From Bradyrhizobium sp. STM 3843 (GTDB lineage: Bacteria > Pseudomonadota > Alphaproteobacteria > Rhizobiales > Xanthobacteraceae): a stretch of DNA of 64,000 nucleotides. Below, piece after piece: positions 34,609 through 44,681 of this stretch. Position 1 is the first letter of the stretch; each line of letters starts with the position of its first letter. The notes under the pieces were generated by a model that saw nothing but the letters and a program-made list of their open reading frames with translations, was not told the DNA's origin and did no database searches. The stretch is from NCBI RefSeq assembly GCF_000239815.1, contig NZ_CAFK01000194.1, positions 1-64,000 on the forward strand, read 5' to 3'. A program made the position numbers and the translations under genes.

Positions 34609-36924
34609 ATGAATTTCATCGACAATCCCGGCAAGCTTCGCGGCTTCCAGCGCAGCATCCGAGTCGAGAAAGTTTCACGTCGCAGTGTGCTGAAGGGTCT
34701 TGGTATCAGCGGCGGCTTCGTCCTCGCCGCACCCCTGATGTCGCGCAAGGCATTTGCTTATGAGACCGGCGCCGGCAAGATGCCGCATGGCGTGGTGGTC
34801 GATCCGCGCGTCTTCGTCGCGATCGCGCCCGATGGCGTCGTGACCATCCTCGCCCACCGTTCCGAAATGGGCACCGGCGTGCGCACCAGCCTGCCGCTGA
34901 TCGTGGCCGAGGAGATGGAGGCCGACTGGTCCAAGGTCAGGGTTCAGCAGGCCCATGGCGACGAGGCCAAGTTCGGCAACCAGGACACCGACGGCTCTCG
35001 CAGCACGCGGCATTATCTGATGCCGATGCGCCAGATCGGGGCCTCGGCCCGCGTCATGCTGGAGCAAGCCGCCGCGAAGCGCTGGGGCGTGCCGGCAACC
35101 GAGGTAAAGGCCGTCAATCACGAGGTGGTCCATGACGCCACCAGCCGCAAGCTCGGCTTCGGCGCGCTCGCGGCCGACGCGGCCAAGGAACAGGTCCCGA
35201 GCATCGACAGCCTCAAGCTGAAGGACCCAAAGAATTTCCGCTATCTGACCAAAGGCCAGATCAGCATCGTCGACCTCCACGACATCACGACCGGCAAGGC
35301 GCGCTACGGCGCCGATGTGCGCCTGCCGGGGATGAAATATGCCGTCATCGCCCGCCCGCCGGTCACCGGCGGCAAGTTGGTGTCGTTCGATTCCGCAGAG
35401 GCGTTGAAGATCTCCGGCGTCGAGAAAGTGATGGAGGTGCGCGGCTGGCCGTGGCCCTCGAAGTTCCAGCCGCTTGGCGGCGTCGCCGTGATCGCACGCA
35501 ACACCGGCGCCGCGATCAAGGGCCGCGACGCATTGAAGATCGTCTGGGACGATGGACCGAACGGCCAATATGAGTCGGTCGCCTTCAGAAAGGAGCTGGA
35601 GGACGCCTCGCGCAAGCCGGGTCTTGTCGTGCGCCAGGATGGCGACGCCGATGCCGCATTGAAGAGCGCCGAGAAGGTGATCGTCGGCGAGTACTACATC
35701 CCGCATCTTGCTCATGTCAGCATGGAGCCGCCGGCCGCCGTCGCCGATGTCAAAGGCGACAAGGCCGAGATCTGGGCGCCGGTACAGAGCCCGGGCGGCA
35801 CTCGCGAGGACACCGCCAAGACGCTCGACATCCCCGAGGAGAACGTCACGGTCAACGTGACGCTGCTGGGCGGCGGTTTCGGCCGCAAGTCGAAATGCGA
35901 CTTCGCGCTCGAGGCCGCGCTGCTCTCGAAGGAGCTCGGCGCACCGGTGAAGGTGCAATGGACGCGCGAGGACGACGTCCACCACGGCTTCCTGCACACG
36001 GTCTCGGCCGAGCGGATCGAGGCCGGCCTCGACAAAAACGGCAAGGTGATCGCCTGGCGCCACCGCAGCGTGGCTCCGAGCATCGCTTCCACCTTTGCCG
36101 CCGGCACCGTGCACCAGGCTCCGTTCGAGCTGGGCATGGGCTTCGTCGATATGCCGTTCGAGATCGCCAACGTCACCTGCGAGAATCCGGAAGCGGCGGC
36201 GCATACTCGCATCGGCTGGTTCCGCTCGGTGTCGAACATCCCGCACGCCTTCGCTGTGCAGTCCATGGTCGGCGAGCTCGCCCACGCCACCGGCCGCGAT
36301 CAGAAGGAGATGCTGCTCGCGCTGATCGGAAGCCCGCGGATCGTCCAGCTCTCATCGGTCAAGGACCTCTGGAACTACGGCGAGCCCTATGACAGCTATC
36401 CGATCGACACTGCGCGCCTGCGCAAGGTCGTCGAGGTGGTTGCTGAGAAAGGCGAATGGGCGCGCCAGCTGCCGAAGGGGCATGGCCTCGGCATCGCCGT
36501 GCACCGCAGCTTCGTCAGCTACATCGCCACCGTCGTCGAGGTCGCCGTCGACGAGAAAGGCAAACTGACGGTCCCGCGGGTCGATACTGCGATCGACTGC
36601 GGCACCTATGTCAATCCCGAGCGCATCCAGTCGCAGATCGAGGGCGCGGCCATCATGGGGCTGAGCCTCGCCAAATATGGCGAGATCACCTTCAAGAACG
36701 GCAAGGTCCAGCAGAACAATTTCGACGACTTCCCGGTGGTCCGGATCGACGAAGCACCCTTGGTGACCAACGTCCATATCGTGCCGCCCGGACCCGAGAC
36801 GCCGCCGAGCGGCGTCGGTGAGCCCGGCGTGCCGCCGTTCGCGCCCGCGCTGATCAACGCGATCTTCGCCGCGACCGGCAAGCGCATCCGCTCGTTGCCG
36901 ATCGGCAAGCAGTTGGAAACCTAG
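34609..36924 (+). CDS. Molybdopterin-binding large subunit of a xanthine-dehydrogenase-family hydroxylase (IorB-like)
   Basis: A 771-residue catalytic subunit. A Tat signal ([20 protein letters not shown]) lies at residues 24-46, so the heterodimer is exported folded to the periplasm. Mo-cofactor motifs include [18 protein letters not shown] and the catalytic-glutamate region [19 protein letters not shown]. Domains match the isoquinoline 1-oxidoreductase/aldehyde-dehydrogenase IorB class, which pairs with a two-cluster small subunit. The exact substrate (N-heterocycle or aldehyde) cannot be read from sequence. No cytochrome partner is nearby. Confidence 0.92.
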   Translation: MNFIDNPGKLRGFQRSIRVEKVSRRSVLKGLGISGGFVLAAPLMSRKAFAYETGAGKMPHGVVVDPRVFVAIAPDGVVTILAHRSEMGTGVRTSLPLIVAEEMEADWSKVRVQQAHGDEAKFGNQDTDGSRSTRHYLMPMRQIGASARVMLEQAAAKRWGVPATEVKAVNHEVVHDATSRKLGFGALAADAAKEQVPSIDSLKLKDPKNFRYLTKGQISIVDLHDITTGKARYGADVRLPGMKYAVIARPPVTGGKLVSFDSAEALKISGVEKVMEVRGWPWPSKFQPLGGVAVIARNTGAAIKGRDALKIVWDDGPNGQYESVAFRKELEDASRKPGLVVRQDGDADAALKSAEKVIVGEYYIPHLAHVSMEPPAAVADVKGDKAEIWAPVQSPGGTREDTAKTLDIPEENVTVNVTLLGGGFGRKSKCDFALEAALLSKELGAPVKVQWTREDDVHHGFLHTVSAERIEAGLDKNGKVIAWRHRSVAPSIASTFAAGTVHQAPFELGMGFVDMPFEIANVTCENPEAAAHTRIGWFRSVSNIPHAFAVQSMVGELAHATGRDQKEMLLALIGSPRIVQLSSVKDLWNYGEPYDSYPIDTARLRKVVEVVAEKGEWARQLPKGHGLGIAVHRSFVSYIATVVEVAVDEKGKLTVPRVDTAIDCGTYVNPERIQSQIEGAAIMGLSLAKYGEITFKNGKVQQNNFDDFPVVRIDEAPLVTNVHIVPPGPETPPSGVGEPGVPPFAPALINAIFAATGKRIRSLPIGKQLET

Positions 36925-37128
36925 TTGGAGACGCAGCCGGAACGGTAGATAGGTCGCAATCAATCTCGTCGATCGGGCAGAAGCGGTCGACGACGCTGAT
37001 CTCCCTGGCGCTCGCAGCGTTTGCTGTCGAGCGCCTTCCTTTGTCGGCGCGACCCGCGCAAAGCGGCAGGAGATCTCAAACAAGCTCAAATGATGTGGAG
37101 CGACGCGCACTTCAAAGACATGCAAGCT

Positions 37129-38982
37129 TCATTTGTATTGGTCCGCAGCGTGCTTCCATTTCTCTGCCATTGCCGACAATTCCCGGCGCACACGTTCGAT
37201 GACGCTGTCGTATTCGCGCGTCTCGGTCTGCCTGAACAGACGGACCGTCGGATACCAGGGACTGTCCTCGCGGCCGAGGAGCCAGCGCCAGTCCGGTGCA
37301 TAGGGAAGGAGGATCCAGGTCGGACGGCCCAGCGCTCCGGCAAGATGGGCCACGCTGGTATCGACGGTGACGACGAGGTCCAGGCATGACACCAGGGCCG
37401 CCGTCTCTGCGAAATCGGTCAACAAGGCGGTATGATCGACGATCTCCTCGCGCTCGCGGAGCGTCTCGGCATCCTCTGGCCTCGGGTTCTTCTGCAAGCT
37501 GACGAACAGCGCATCGACATTCAGGAGTCCGGACAGCAAGCGGAGCGGCACGGAGCGGTTGCGATCGTTGCCGTGCTTTGGGTTACCCGACCAGACAAGG
37601 CCGACCCGCATCTTCTCGTGGAGGCCGAGACGATCTTCCCAGGCCTGCACAAGGTGCGGCTCTGGAGGCGGCAGGTAATTCTTCCCCAGGGGAATGGAGT
37701 CCAATTGGGTGCCGAACGCGAACGGCAGGCTGTCGATCGCGATGTGCAAATCGAAAGGTGGGATAACGGTCCTCTGCGTCTTGGGCAGGCAATGCGAAAC
37801 TCCGGCCAAGCCCGACAGCAGGGGACAAAGCCCCTGATCGACGACGAGAATGATGCGGGCGCCGCGCGCCGCAAGCATCGGGATGTAGCGCACGAACTGA
37901 ATCGCGTCCCCCACCCCCTCGGTCTGGCAGATGACAACCGTCTTGCCTGCGACCGCCGCTTCCCCGGTCCACATCGGGGTGACGAGCATTGGATAGTCTT
38001 TCGCGAACTCCGGAACATTCCAGCGCGCCTCGCGCCCCCGCCATCCGGCTTCGAAGTCACCGCGCAACAACTGCAACAAAGCATGATTCCATACCAGCGA
38101 TGGATTTTGGGCATCGATGCTCATCGCATACCGATACGCCGCCTCTGCCTCAAGAAAGCGTCCGAGCTCCGTCAGTGTGAGCGCTCGGTTGGTCGCGTTC
38201 GCGATGTCCGGCTTGAGGGCCAGCGATCGGTCATACCAGACCAGCGCCCTTTCCGGATGTCCGAGAGCTTTGAGAGCATTGCCGAGGTTCGAGCAGGCTT
38301 GCGCATGTTCCGGGTCCAGTCGGATGGCCAGTTCAAAATCACCGATGGCCTGCTCATATTGCTTCAGGCTCGCACGAACAAATCCCCGCAAGGCAAATGT
38401 CGGAGCGTGATCCGGTCGCGCCTCCGCGCTGCGGTCGAGATACACAAGAGCTTCGTCAACGCGCCCCTCCTCCTTAAGAAGGAGGCCGGCCTTGTAGGCC
38501 GCATCAGCGTCGGCGGGATTGAGTTTGACCGCGTGCTGAAAGCAAAGAAGTGCTTCGCCCAAACGCCTGGTTTGGAGGAGAGTGTTGCCGAGGTGCTGCC
38601 AGAGGTCGGCATCATCCGGCTTGAGCTGCACCGCCTTGTCGAAGACCAGGACAGCTTCCTCCTGTCTTCCGAGCCTTAGTAAGGCAGTGCCGAGCGTCTT
38701 CAGGTACGAAGGTCTCGGATCCTTCCTGATCGCCCGCGATGCCCATTCGACCACGTAGTCAAACTCGGCGGCCTGCAAGTAAATCAACGCCATCAAGTGC
38801 AGGAGTTCGGGCTCTTCAGCGTGGGTTTCGAGGGCTCGCCGACAGCGGAGCTGAGCCTCAAGGAGCTTCCCTACCCTCATTTCGGCAACGGCTGCGATGC
38901 AGACCGTCGCGATGTCGCCCTCCTCCGAATTCAAGCTCAGTTCGTCTTGGTCGGCGGCGGCATGGTCGATCTGACGAAACAT
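37129..38982 (-). CDS. TPR-repeat protein with glycosyltransferase-like C-terminal domain
   Basis: A protein of about 617 residues. At least seven TPR units fill residues 25-310 (ALLRLGRQEEAVLVFDKAVQLKPDD, NTLLQTRRLGEALLCFQHAVKLNP, and so on). The C-terminal half resembles family-9-like glycosyltransferase domains found behind TPRs: VVICQTEGVGDAIQFVRY, MRVGLVWSGNPKHGNDRNRS and TVDTSVAHLAGALGRPTWILL. No signal peptide, so cytoplasmic. Start ATG 38982 is the first Met before the repeats, with weak ribosome site. Likely transfers sugar to protein or polysaccharide; acceptor unknown. Confidence 0.85.
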   Translation of the reverse strand: MFRQIDHAAADQDELSLNSEEGDIATVCIAAVAEMRVGKLLEAQLRCRRALETHAEEPELLHLMALIYLQAAEFDYVVEWASRAIRKDPRPSYLKTLGTALLRLGRQEEAVLVFDKAVQLKPDDADLWQHLGNTLLQTRRLGEALLCFQHAVKLNPADADAAYKAGLLLKEEGRVDEALVYLDRSAEARPDHAPTFALRGFVRASLKQYEQAIGDFELAIRLDPEHAQACSNLGNALKALGHPERALVWYDRSLALKPDIANATNRALTLTELGRFLEAEAAYRYAMSIDAQNPSLVWNHALLQLLRGDFEAGWRGREARWNVPEFAKDYPMLVTPMWTGEAAVAGKTVVICQTEGVGDAIQFVRYIPMLAARGARIILVVDQGLCPLLSGLAGVSHCLPKTQRTVIPPFDLHIAIDSLPFAFGTQLDSIPLGKNYLPPPEPHLVQAWEDRLGLHEKMRVGLVWSGNPKHGNDRNRSVPLRLLSGLLNVDALFVSLQKNPRPEDAETLREREEIVDHTALLTDFAETAALVSCLDLVVTVDTSVAHLAGALGRPTWILLPYAPDWRWLLGREDSPWYPTVRLFRQTETREYDSVIERVRRELSAMAEKWKHAADQYK

Positions 38983-39092
38983 TCGTCTGCCACGAATCAA
39001 TTTCTGGGCACAACCTATACACGATCCTCCGAGCAGCGGTAAAGGAGTGCTTCCCTTATATATCAAAGAGCTCGATGCATCCTCGCCTCCGT

Positions 39093-40592
39093 TTACATCC
39101 AGAGCCCGACCAGCGGCCAATATGAAAACATGAACAGCACGATCAGACCGTACATGACCGCAGCCAATGGCAGACCGAGCCGGATCATGTCGCGCGTCGT
39201 GAAGCCGCCGGCACCATAGGCGATCATCGCCGGCGCAGACGTCACGGGAAGGATCGCGAGGCATTGCGCGATCAGCGCGACGCCGAGCACGATGCCGACG
39301 ATCGGCACGGCCGGATTGTTTAGGGAGATCAGGAAGCCGATGATCGCCGGCGTGATCGCGGTCAGGCACGAGGTGATGCTGGTGAAGCAGAAGCGGACGA
39401 AGAAGACGACCACGAAGATCATGATCGCCAATGCCGTGACCGACAGGCGCCCCATGCCGGACTCGACGAAGGCGACCTTCGACAACCACGCCGCGCCGCC
39501 GCTCTTGGTCAGCATCTCCGCCATCGAGATGCCGGCGCCGAACAGCAAGATCGAGTTCCAGTCGATCCGCTTGTACAGCTCATTGCAGGTGGTGACGCCT
39601 ACTCCGGGCAACACGAGCAGCAGCACGCAGAGCACCGAAATGGCTGACGCTTCGATGTGGTGCAGCTTGTCGGTGGCCCACAGCAGGATAGTCAGCACCA
39701 TGATGGCGGAGGCCTTCTTCTCGGCTGCGGACATCGGTCCCAGCTCAGCCAGACGCGCGGAGATGTAGTCGCTTCCTCCGGGCAGCTCGGTGAACTCGAA
39801 GCGGAAAAGCCGGGTGGCGAGAAAATAGAGCCCGATGGAAAAGACGATCGTGAAGGGCAACAGATAGATCAGCCAATCGAGATACCCGACCTGGACTTGG
39901 CCGGCGCTGGTGAGGAAATTGACCATCACCGGATTGGGGGCCGCGCCAGTGAGAACACCGACGCCGGTCACCGACGGCAGGATGCCCGCGAGCAGCAGCA
40001 TGGCCTTGCCGATCTGGCTGTCGCGCGGCAAACCGAACGCCTCGATCAGCCCGATCACGATCGGCACCAGCGTCGCGGCCCGCGCGATCACCGAGGGGAT
40101 GAAGAACGTGAGCGCGAACGCGGTCAGGATGATGCCGAGCATGATCGCGTGCGTTCTTGCGCCGACTAGCTTCAGGATCAGATAGGCAACGCGCTTCTCC
40201 AGCCCCGTGCTGGTGATCGCCGCGGCCATGGCCAGCCCCGCCGCGACGAACAGCCAGCCGCTGTTGGAGAAACCGCTGAGCGCCAGCGGCGTGGCCTTGG
40301 CCGTGCCAAGAATTGCGCCCGAGTTGCCGGCCGGCGGCGAGAAGCCGAGCGCGAGGATCAGCAGGAACACCAGCGCGACTGCGCTGACGCCATAAGGGAT
40401 GGCCTCGGTGATCCACATCAGCACCACGAAGACCATGACAGCGATCACACGCTGGCCGGCGAGCGAGAGCCCTTCCGGTGTCGGCGCCATGACGATGGCG
40501 GCCATGATCGCGAGTCCGATCAGGATCGTGATCAATTTCCGGCTGCTGACCTCCGTCGTCGTTGCGGACGCAGCATGAACCAGCGTCGACAT
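39093..40592 (-). CDS. DASS/SLC13 family anion:Na+ symporter
   Basis: A 499-residue transporter with about 12 hydrophobic segments. DASS motifs include ITEAIPYGVSAVALVFLL, VLTGAAPNPVMVNFLTSAG and CLAILPVTSAPAMIAYGAGG. Such proteins import dicarboxylates, citrate or sulfate with sodium. It lies 75 bp downstream of the acyl-CoA synthetase gene on the same strand, so it may carry the acid that the preceding enzymes activate. This is inferred from the order. Confidence 0.92.
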   Translation of the reverse strand: MSTLVHAASATTTEVSSRKLITILIGLAIMAAIVMAPTPEGLSLAGQRVIAVMVFVVLMWITEAIPYGVSAVALVFLLILALGFSPPAGNSGAILGTAKATPLALSGFSNSGWLFVAAGLAMAAAITSTGLEKRVAYLILKLVGARTHAIMLGIILTAFALTFFIPSVIARAATLVPIVIGLIEAFGLPRDSQIGKAMLLLAGILPSVTGVGVLTGAAPNPVMVNFLTSAGQVQVGYLDWLIYLLPFTIVFSIGLYFLATRLFRFEFTELPGGSDYISARLAELGPMSAAEKKASAIMVLTILLWATDKLHHIEASAISVLCVLLLVLPGVGVTTCNELYKRIDWNSILLFGAGISMAEMLTKSGGAAWLSKVAFVESGMGRLSVTALAIMIFVVVFFVRFCFTSITSCLTAITPAIIGFLISLNNPAVPIVGIVLGVALIAQCLAILPVTSAPAMIAYGAGGFTTRDMIRLGLPLAAVMYGLIVLFMFSYWPLVGLWM

Positions 40593-40667
40593 GCGTATCC
40601 TCCATCTTGTTGATTGTGCACCGGCTGGATGCCGATGTTTTTTGTGTTGGTAGCCGCGGCCTTTAAC

Positions 40668-42764
40668 TCAGCCAGCGGCTGCTCCGAGCACCACCACGCC
40701 GTCAGCAGCGCGCACACCGTCGCAGGCCGGCAGGACGAAGACCGGGTTGATCTCGGCCTCGATCAAGCGGTCACCGAGCTGAGCCGCCATCATGGAGAAG
40801 GCGACGATCGCCGACACCAGCGCCTCGACATCAGCCTTCGGCCGTCCGCGAAATCCGTCCAGCAGCGGCCAGGCGACCAGGTCGTGCAGCATCGAGCGCG
40901 CCTCGTCGCGGCTCAGCCCACTCCCCGGTGGCAGCATGCGCATCGTGGTGTCCTTGAACAGTTCGGCCGTGACGCCGCCCATACCGAGCAGAACCGCGGT
41001 GCCGAGCGGATCGCGATGCAGCCCCAGGATCAGCTCGGTGCCGCCAGACACCATCTCCTGCACCAGGAAGCGCTGCGGCCGCCGGCCGGTCGCGGCCTCC
41101 ACCTGCGCCGTCATGGCCGTCAGCCGCTCGCTAATCGTGTCCGGCGTCAGGTTGACGGCGACGCCGCCGACGTCACTCTTGTGCGTGATCTCGCCGGACA
41201 GGATCTTCAGCACGACGCGTCCGCCAAGCTCACGCGCGGCCGCAACCGCCTCGGCGCTCGTCGTGACGATGCGCTCGGCAACGCCGCGAATGCCGAACCG
41301 GCTGAACAACGCCTTGGCCTCGGCCTCGTCGAGCGAGCCTGAGCGAAAATCGCTGATATCGATGCGCGCTCCGAGCGGTGTCGTGTGTTCACTCCGCACC
41401 GGCCGGGCGGCCTGAAGCAGGCCCGACAGCGCGGACGCGCAGCTTTCGGCCGAGGTATAGGCCGGCACGCCCTGCTGGGTGAGAGTGAGGCCGACGTTCG
41501 GCGCGTAAGGGCTCACATAGGCGATGACAGGCTTGTCGGACATCGATAGGCAGTCGTGGACGGCGTCGGCCAGCAACGCCGGCGAACCGACCGCCGAGGA
41601 GCCTGCGATGATGGTGAGCGCATCGTAGGACGGGCTCGCGAGCAAAGCGCTGATCGCGCCACGCAGGATGTCCGGCTGCAGGCCGGCCAAGGTGAGGTCG
41701 ACCGGGTTGCGGTCGAGATTGGCGTGCGATCCGGATTGCAGCGACTTCAACCGTGCTGCGGTCTCGGCATCAGGCGCGGGCGTCTCGAAGCCGGCGACGC
41801 CGAGACTGTCGGAGACGATCGTCCCGGCCCCGCCGGTCGAAGTGAGAATGGCGACCCGCTTGCCATTGAGCTTGCGTCCAGCGGCGAGCACGGCGGGAAT
41901 GTCGAGCAGATCCTCGAACGTCTTTGCCCTGATGACGCCGAGCTGCCGGAACAGCGCGTCATACATGCGGTCCGAGCCGGCCAGCGCGCCGGTATGCGAG
42001 ACAGCCGCTTTTGCTCCTGCCTCCGAGCGGCCGATCTTGAACGCCACCACCGGCTTGCCGGCCTGGCGCGCCGTCTGCACGGCGGCGCGGAAGCGGTCCG
42101 GACGGCGGATCGCTTCCACATACAGGGCGATCACCTTGGTCGCGTCGTCCTCAGCCAGGAATTCGATGAAGTCCGACAGCTCGAGATCGGCTTCGTTGCT
42201 GGTCGACACCAGCTTGGAGAGCCCGATGCCGCGCGCCGCCGCGCGCGACAGCAGCGCGCCGAGAATGCCGCCGCTCTGCGAGACCAGCCCGATCGAACCG
42301 GCCGTGAAATGGTCCATGGCCAGGGCGCCCGAGGCCGACAGCACGATGTTGTCGGTCAGATTGACCAGCCCGATCGTATTGGGTCCGAGAATCCGCATGG
42401 CGCCTGCAGCCTGCATGAGCTGACGCTGACGCAAGGCCCCCTCCTCGCCGGTTTCGGCATAGCCGCTGGCCAGCACGATCGCTGCGGCCGCGCCCCGTGC
42501 GGCGAGCTCGCGCACCGCCAGATGCGCGCGCTCCGCGCCGAGCAGAACGATGCCGACATCCGGCACAGCCGGCAGCGCCGCGACATCCGGATAACAGGTG
42601 AGCCCACCGATGTGCCCGACCTTCGGATTCACCGGATAGATCTCGCCGCCAAAACCGTGCTTCTGCAGGAACGCCACCGGCCGTCCCGAGGTCTTGCTCG
42701 GATCGGCCGATGCGCCGATGACGGCGACGCTACGCGGGCGGATGAGGCGTGCGATGGCGTTCAC
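40668..42764 (-). CDS. NDP-forming acyl-CoA synthetase (acetate--CoA ligase family)
   Basis: A 698-residue ligase with fused alpha and beta parts: CoA-binding domain LIRPRSVAVIGASADPSKTSGRP, two CoA-ligase domains with the phospho-histidine motif AAVSHTGALAGSD, and an ATP-grasp domain (VVLKILSGEITHKSDVGGVAVNL; FLVQEMVSGGTELILGLHRDP). The order matches acd/pat-like proteins of proteobacteria. Start is GTG 42764 with AAGGAG upstream. It is 4 bp behind the enoyl-CoA hydratase stop, so both are on one transcript. Confidence 0.92.
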   Translation of the reverse strand: MNAIARLIRPRSVAVIGASADPSKTSGRPVAFLQKHGFGGEIYPVNPKVGHIGGLTCYPDVAALPAVPDVGIVLLGAERAHLAVRELAARGAAAAIVLASGYAETGEEGALRQRQLMQAAGAMRILGPNTIGLVNLTDNIVLSASGALAMDHFTAGSIGLVSQSGGILGALLSRAAARGIGLSKLVSTSNEADLELSDFIEFLAEDDATKVIALYVEAIRRPDRFRAAVQTARQAGKPVVAFKIGRSEAGAKAAVSHTGALAGSDRMYDALFRQLGVIRAKTFEDLLDIPAVLAAGRKLNGKRVAILTSTGGAGTIVSDSLGVAGFETPAPDAETAARLKSLQSGSHANLDRNPVDLTLAGLQPDILRGAISALLASPSYDALTIIAGSSAVGSPALLADAVHDCLSMSDKPVIAYVSPYAPNVGLTLTQQGVPAYTSAESCASALSGLLQAARPVRSEHTTPLGARIDISDFRSGSLDEAEAKALFSRFGIRGVAERIVTTSAEAVAAARELGGRVVLKILSGEITHKSDVGGVAVNLTPDTISERLTAMTAQVEAATGRRPQRFLVQEMVSGGTELILGLHRDPLGTAVLLGMGGVTAELFKDTTMRMLPPGSGLSRDEARSMLHDLVAWPLLDGFRGRPKADVEALVSAIVAFSMMAAQLGDRLIEAEINPVFVLPACDGVRAADGVVVLGAAAG

Positions 42765-42768
42765 GCGA

Positions 42769-43560
42769 TCACTCCTTCGCGGAGGATTTTTCGAGGAACG
42801 CCAGCACCGCCTCACGATGCTCGGCGCTGGTGTAGCAGATTGCCTGTGCCTGGCTGCCGAGATCGAAGATCTCATGCGCCGAGCGCTCGAAGCTCTCGTT
42901 GAGGATCTTCTTGCCCAGGGCCAGCGCAGTCGCTGAGCCCTGCGCCAGCTCGACGGCCCACGCTTGTGCTGATGACAACAGCTCGCCCGATGGCGCCGTG
43001 CGGTCGAGAATACCGAGCGCGAGCGCCTCGTCGGCCTCGACCATGCGGCCGCTGAAGATCAGTTCCTTGGCGAGCGCCAATCCGACACGGCGCGGCAGGA
43101 AATAGAGGCCGCCTCCATCGGGGATCAGGCCACGCTTGATGTAGGACCAGGTGAATTTCGTATGCTCCGAGCCGATCACGAAGTCGCAGGCGAGCGCGGT
43201 GTCGGCGCCGAGGCCGGCGGCGGCGCCGTTCACCGCGGCGATGGTCGGCTTGGGCAGATTGAGCAGCAGGGACTGCGCGTGGTGCACACGCTGCTGCCGG
43301 CTCCAGCCATTGAAGGCAACCTCACCGGGCGGTGCGTCCAGGCGCCGCTTCATGCCGCTGATGTCGCCGCCGGCGCAGAACGCGCTGCCGCGTCCCGTCA
43401 GCACCAGCGCCCTGATCGCCTTGTCGCCGGCGACGGTCTGCAGCGCGCTGACGAATTCCGCGCGCATCTCGTCGCTCATCGCATTGCGACGGTCCGGCCG
43501 GTTCAGCGCGATGGTCGCGACACCGGCTTCGACTGAGAATTCGATCGTCTGATAATTCAT
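42769..43560 (-). CDS. Enoyl-CoA hydratase/isomerase family protein
   Basis: A 263-residue crotonase-fold enzyme. ALNRPDRRNAMSDEMRAEF, the oxyanion-hole segment GRGSAFCAGGDISGMKRR and GAAAGLGADTALACDFVIG are the family signatures. The first catalytic glutamate position of true hydratases appears to be Gly/Ala in LGADTA, so isomerase or another crotonase reaction is possible. First gene of the operon leading to the acyl-CoA ligase and DASS transporter, divergent from the IclR gene. Confidence 0.9.
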   Translation of the reverse strand: MNYQTIEFSVEAGVATIALNRPDRRNAMSDEMRAEFVSALQTVAGDKAIRALVLTGRGSAFCAGGDISGMKRRLDAPPGEVAFNGWSRQQRVHHAQSLLLNLPKPTIAAVNGAAAGLGADTALACDFVIGSEHTKFTWSYIKRGLIPDGGGLYFLPRRVGLALAKELIFSGRMVEADEALALGILDRTAPSGELLSSAQAWAVELAQGSATALALGKKILNESFERSAHEIFDLGSQAQAICYTSAEHREAVLAFLEKSSAKE

Positions 43561-43827
43561 GTGCGAGCCCTGTTGGTGGTGAGCATTGCGCGCGCGTTCG
43601 TTCGAGAATGCGCGGGTCCTTCGACTGACACCCATCCGGATGCGCCAGCGCCGACGGACAACAAAGGACGGATCATGGCAAACCGCCGGTCGTCACTGCA
43701 GAACCGGCGAAGCCCGATTTCACGCGAGAGAACTGTCTGACACTGCGTTTCGTCCTCCCGGCGCGCTCTGCGCTTGTTTTGTTTTTTGCTTCTTTACCGG
43801 ACCGTCATAGACAGGGGTACCCTGCAA

Positions 43828-43842
43828 TTCCACTAGGTGGAA
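43828..43842. promoter_or_regulatory. IclR-type palindromic operator
   Basis: TTCCAC-TAG-GTGGAA is a perfect 15-bp inverted repeat directly before the ribosome site of the IclR gene. IclR-family sites often read TTCCA-N-TGGAA. It sits between divergent genes and could serve for autoregulation and control of the acyl-CoA operon. Confidence 0.6.
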
Positions 43843-43858
43843 ACGGAGGAGATGGGTC

Positions 43859-44638
43859 ATGGCACCACCGCGGCACTATTCCGGGGGCGCGAACGGCAAT
43901 CGCTCGCTGGAGCGAGGCATCGAGATCCTGCGCGCCTTCCGCCCCGGCGTCGACACCTTGGGCAATGGCGAGATCGCCGAGCGCACCGGCCTGCCGCGGT
44001 CGACGGTGAGCCGGCTGACGAAGACGCTGGTCGACTACGGCATGCTCGACGAGATCAGAGCCAGCCGAAACTACCGGCTGGCCGCGGCCGTTCTCAGCCT
44101 TGGCCACGCGGTTCGTATGGGATCGCCGGTGCTGCAGGTTCTGGCGCCGCTGATGCGCGCCGAGTCGACGCGACGGCGGCTGAACGTCGGTCTGGCGACT
44201 GCCGACCGGACGATGATGGTCTATCTGGAATCCATTCGCTACAACCCGCGCGCGACACTGCGCAGCGTCGTCGCCGGCCAGCAGGTGCCGATGGAATTGA
44301 CGTCGCTCGGCCGCGCCTATCTTGCGGCGCTGCCGGACCCCGCGCGGGACCGGCTGATGGCCCGGCTCAAACGGCGAAATGCCGCGGCGACCCGCGCGCT
44401 GATCGCCGACGTGCAGAAATCCATCCGCGCCGTCAGGCGTGACGGCTATTGCGCGGTGTCCTGGCAACCCGGCGTGCTCGCCGTCGCCACCCCGATCGTC
44501 CTGGAGGGGCTGCCGGTCTACGCGCTCAACATGAGCCTGCAGGACATCGACCCCACCGACGGTCTTGCCAAGGAGATCGGCGAATATCTGATGGCATTCG
44601 CCGCGAGATGCAGAGAGGCTCTCCGGGGAGAGGTGTAG
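43859..44638 (+). CDS. IclR family transcriptional regulator
   Basis: A 259-residue regulator. wHTH at about residues 15-70 (RSLERGIEILRAFRPG, LPRSTVSRLTKTLVDYGML) and an IclR effector domain (LNVGLATADRTMMVYLESI, YCAVSWQPGVLAVATPIV). CGGAGGAG precedes ATG 43859. It is divergent from the enoyl-CoA hydratase/acyl-CoA ligase/DASS operon, which it likely controls through the palindrome at 43828-43842. Confidence 0.92.
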   Translation: MAPPRHYSGGANGNRSLERGIEILRAFRPGVDTLGNGEIAERTGLPRSTVSRLTKTLVDYGMLDEIRASRNYRLAAAVLSLGHAVRMGSPVLQVLAPLMRAESTRRRLNVGLATADRTMMVYLESIRYNPRATLRSVVAGQQVPMELTSLGRAYLAALPDPARDRLMARLKRRNAAATRALIADVQKSIRAVRRDGYCAVSWQPGVLAVATPIVLEGLPVYALNMSLQDIDPTDGLAKEIGEYLMAFAARCREALRGEV

Positions 44639-44681
44639 GTAACCGCCGGAATCCGGCTTGGCTCAGATCCGAGCTGGCCGT

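Noticed and set aside
34675..36285. 536-residue minus-strand frame opposite the molybdopterin subunit
   Set aside because: The plus strand holds a complete, motif-rich enzyme; the minus frame is His/Arg/Leu-rich shadow sequence.
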